From the NCBI GenBank assembly GCA_000619965.1, contig KK211045.1:142720-206719 (forward strand): a stretch of 64,000 nt of DNA, in the 5' to 3' direction. A program made the position numbers and the translations under genes. The notes below the pieces were generated by a model. That model worked only from the letters and a program-made list of their open reading frames with translations, ran no database searches and was not told the origin of the DNA. How positions within the stretch are numbered: the first letter of the stretch is position 1; the number at the start of each line of letters is the position of its first letter. Source of the stretch: Propionibacteriaceae bacterium P6A17. Its GTDB lineage: Bacteria > Actinomycetota > Actinomycetes > Propionibacteriales > Propionibacteriaceae. Positions 63,199 through 64,000 of this stretch are shown here, one piece after another.

Positions 63199-63875
63199 CC
63201 GACGCGCTGCGTGCCGTGCGGACGCGGGTCGATCGGGCTGCCCTGGCCGCGGGGCGGGACCCGTCGGAGGTTGCGCTGCTACCGGTCAGCAAGTTCCACC
63301 CGGTGGAGGACATCGCCGCCTGCATGGCGGCTGGCGTGACGCTGTTCGGGGAGAACCGCCCGCAGGAGCTGGCGGCCAAGGCTGAGGCGCTGCCGTCGGC
63401 GTGCTTCGCGATGATCGGCAACTTGCAGCGCAACAAGGCGCAGATGATCGTCGATCATGCGGCCGAACTGCACTCGCTGGACTCGCTCGCGCTAGCGGAG
63501 TCGCTGAGCCGTCGCCTCGTCGAGGCTCAGCGGGCGCTGCCGGTGCTGATCCAGGTCAACACCTCCGGCGAGCCGCAGAAGTCCGGGGTTTCGCCCGACG
63601 ACGCCCTCGCCTTCGCGGCTGCCGTGGCCGGGCTGCCGGGGCTCGAGCTGCGGGGCCTGATGACGATGGCCATGGCCTCGCCGGACCGCGAGCAGGTGGC
63701 AGGCTGCTTCCGGCGCCTTGTCGACGTGCAGGCTCGCCTGCGCGCGGAGCTGCCCGAGCAGTGTTGGGACACGCTGAGCATGGGCATGTCCGGCGACTTC
63801 GAGATCGCGATCGCGGAGGGCTCGACGATGGTGCGCGTCGGTACGGCGATATTCGGCCCCCGTGAGGCGGTCTGA
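63189..63875 (+). CDS. Pyridoxal phosphate homeostasis protein (YggS family)
   Basis: Encodes 228 residues. The PLP lysine lies in LLPVSKFHPVEDI (about residue 35), with LFGENRPQEL, GNLQRNKA, QVNTSGEPQKSG and the C-terminal MGMSGDFEIAIAEGSTMVRVG. It controls free pyridoxal phosphate in the cytoplasm and has no known enzymatic activity. It overlaps the VWA gene by ten bases (ATG 63189) or four (GTG 63195). A place in a MoxR operon is unusual; the family is commonly near ftsZ and sepF. Confidence 0.93.
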   Translation: MAVTDALRAVRTRVDRAALAAGRDPSEVALLPVSKFHPVEDIAACMAAGVTLFGENRPQELAAKAEALPSACFAMIGNLQRNKAQMIVDHAAELHSLDSLALAESLSRRLVEAQRALPVLIQVNTSGEPQKSGVSPDDALAFAAAVAGLPGLELRGLMTMAMASPDREQVAGCFRRLVDVQARLRAELPEQCWDTLSMGMSGDFEIAIAEGSTMVRVGTAIFGPREAV

Positions 63876-63930
63876 GAGCGCTCGCCAGGTCTCGGCATGG
63901 GGCTGGGCTCGGTGCGCCATCCTCGCACTT

Positions 63931-64000
63931 CGAGCAGCGCCGTAGGCGCGTATCGAGATGTTCGCGAGGTCTCGATTACGCCCTTCGGGCGTACTCGACC
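63931..64000. repeat. Palindromic extragenic element, cut by window edge
   Basis: Three hairpins are packed together. GCGCC-GTA-GGCGC (63937-63949). GTATCGAGA (63950-63958) with TCTCGATTAC (63970-63979, one extra base). TACGCCC-TTC-GGGCGTA (63977-63993). The ends GGTC and GACC (63969-63972, 63997-64000) also pair. Elements with GGTCTCGATACG...CTCGACC ends are common between genes in Propionibacteriaceae and related orders. The remaining bases after the YggS gene hold no gene. Confidence 0.65.

Overview
This window is a stretch of ordinary chromosome from a high-GC actinobacterium. The signs are very high third-position GC, many GTG starts, the actinobacterial families DUF3097, DUF4192 and DUF5709, actinobacterial-type LeuA, and hrcA paired with a second dnaJ. 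Gene content and order (comEA-comEC-holA-rpsT-lepA-hemW-hrcA-dnaJ-rsmE, then phoH-ybeY-era-recO-uppS-dnaG) suggest Propionibacteriales, probably Propionibacteriaceae. That placement is an inference; no rRNA gene is present to confirm it. I see no prophage, insertion sequence, CRISPR array or plasmid module.

Layout. 1-6.2 kb: end of an L,D-transpeptidase, a small membrane protein, a DUF4192 protein, a PfkB sugar kinase and the comEA/comEC DNA-uptake genes. 6.2-10.6 kb: a Gfo/Idh/MocA oxidoreductase, holA, rpsT and lepA. 10.7-13.7 kb: a sugar ABC transporter on the minus strand. 13.8-19.5 kb: hemW, a GntR-controlled ABC exporter, DUF3097, an inositol-phosphatase-family enzyme and a metallo-hydrolase. 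19.5-24.5 kb: CIRCE-controlled hrcA-dnaJ-rsmE-tgt and a queuosine-precursor transporter. 24.5-29.9 kb: phoH-ybeY-amino acid transporter-CNNM protein-era. 30-35 kb: pyrG, leuA with a leucine leader peptide, and citrate synthase. 35-39.7 kb: uppS, recO and a complete zinc operon (znuA-znuC-znuB-zur). 39.9-46.7 kb: an alpha-galactoside uptake and hydrolysis operon ending in a ROK regulator. 46.8-53.7 kb: dusB, dgt, dnaG, an acetate symporter and a convergent sigma factor. 53.9-59 kb: a conserved hypothetical gene, tRNA-Asn, the trehalose genes otsA/otsB, a CAT-anticodon tRNA, a cation/proton antiporter and a membrane protein with a possible degenerate kinase lobe. 59.2-64 kb: a MoxR-DUF58-VWA-VWA-YggS operon, then a palindromic extragenic element cut by the window edge.

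Two themes run through the region. First, many genes have a TANNNT-like -10 box ending 6-7 bases before the start codon with no Shine-Dalgarno sequence, so they are probably transcribed without a leader; I used this to choose several starts. Second, nearly every convergent gene pair is separated by, or overlaps, a strong inverted repeat acting as a probable terminator. The most informative regulatory regions are the leuA leader, the 12-bp-arm inverted repeat in front of the sigma-factor gene, the CIRCE element and the YtrA-type operator. I did not find a clearly new multi-gene system; the novel leads are regulatory sites and odd gene overlaps.
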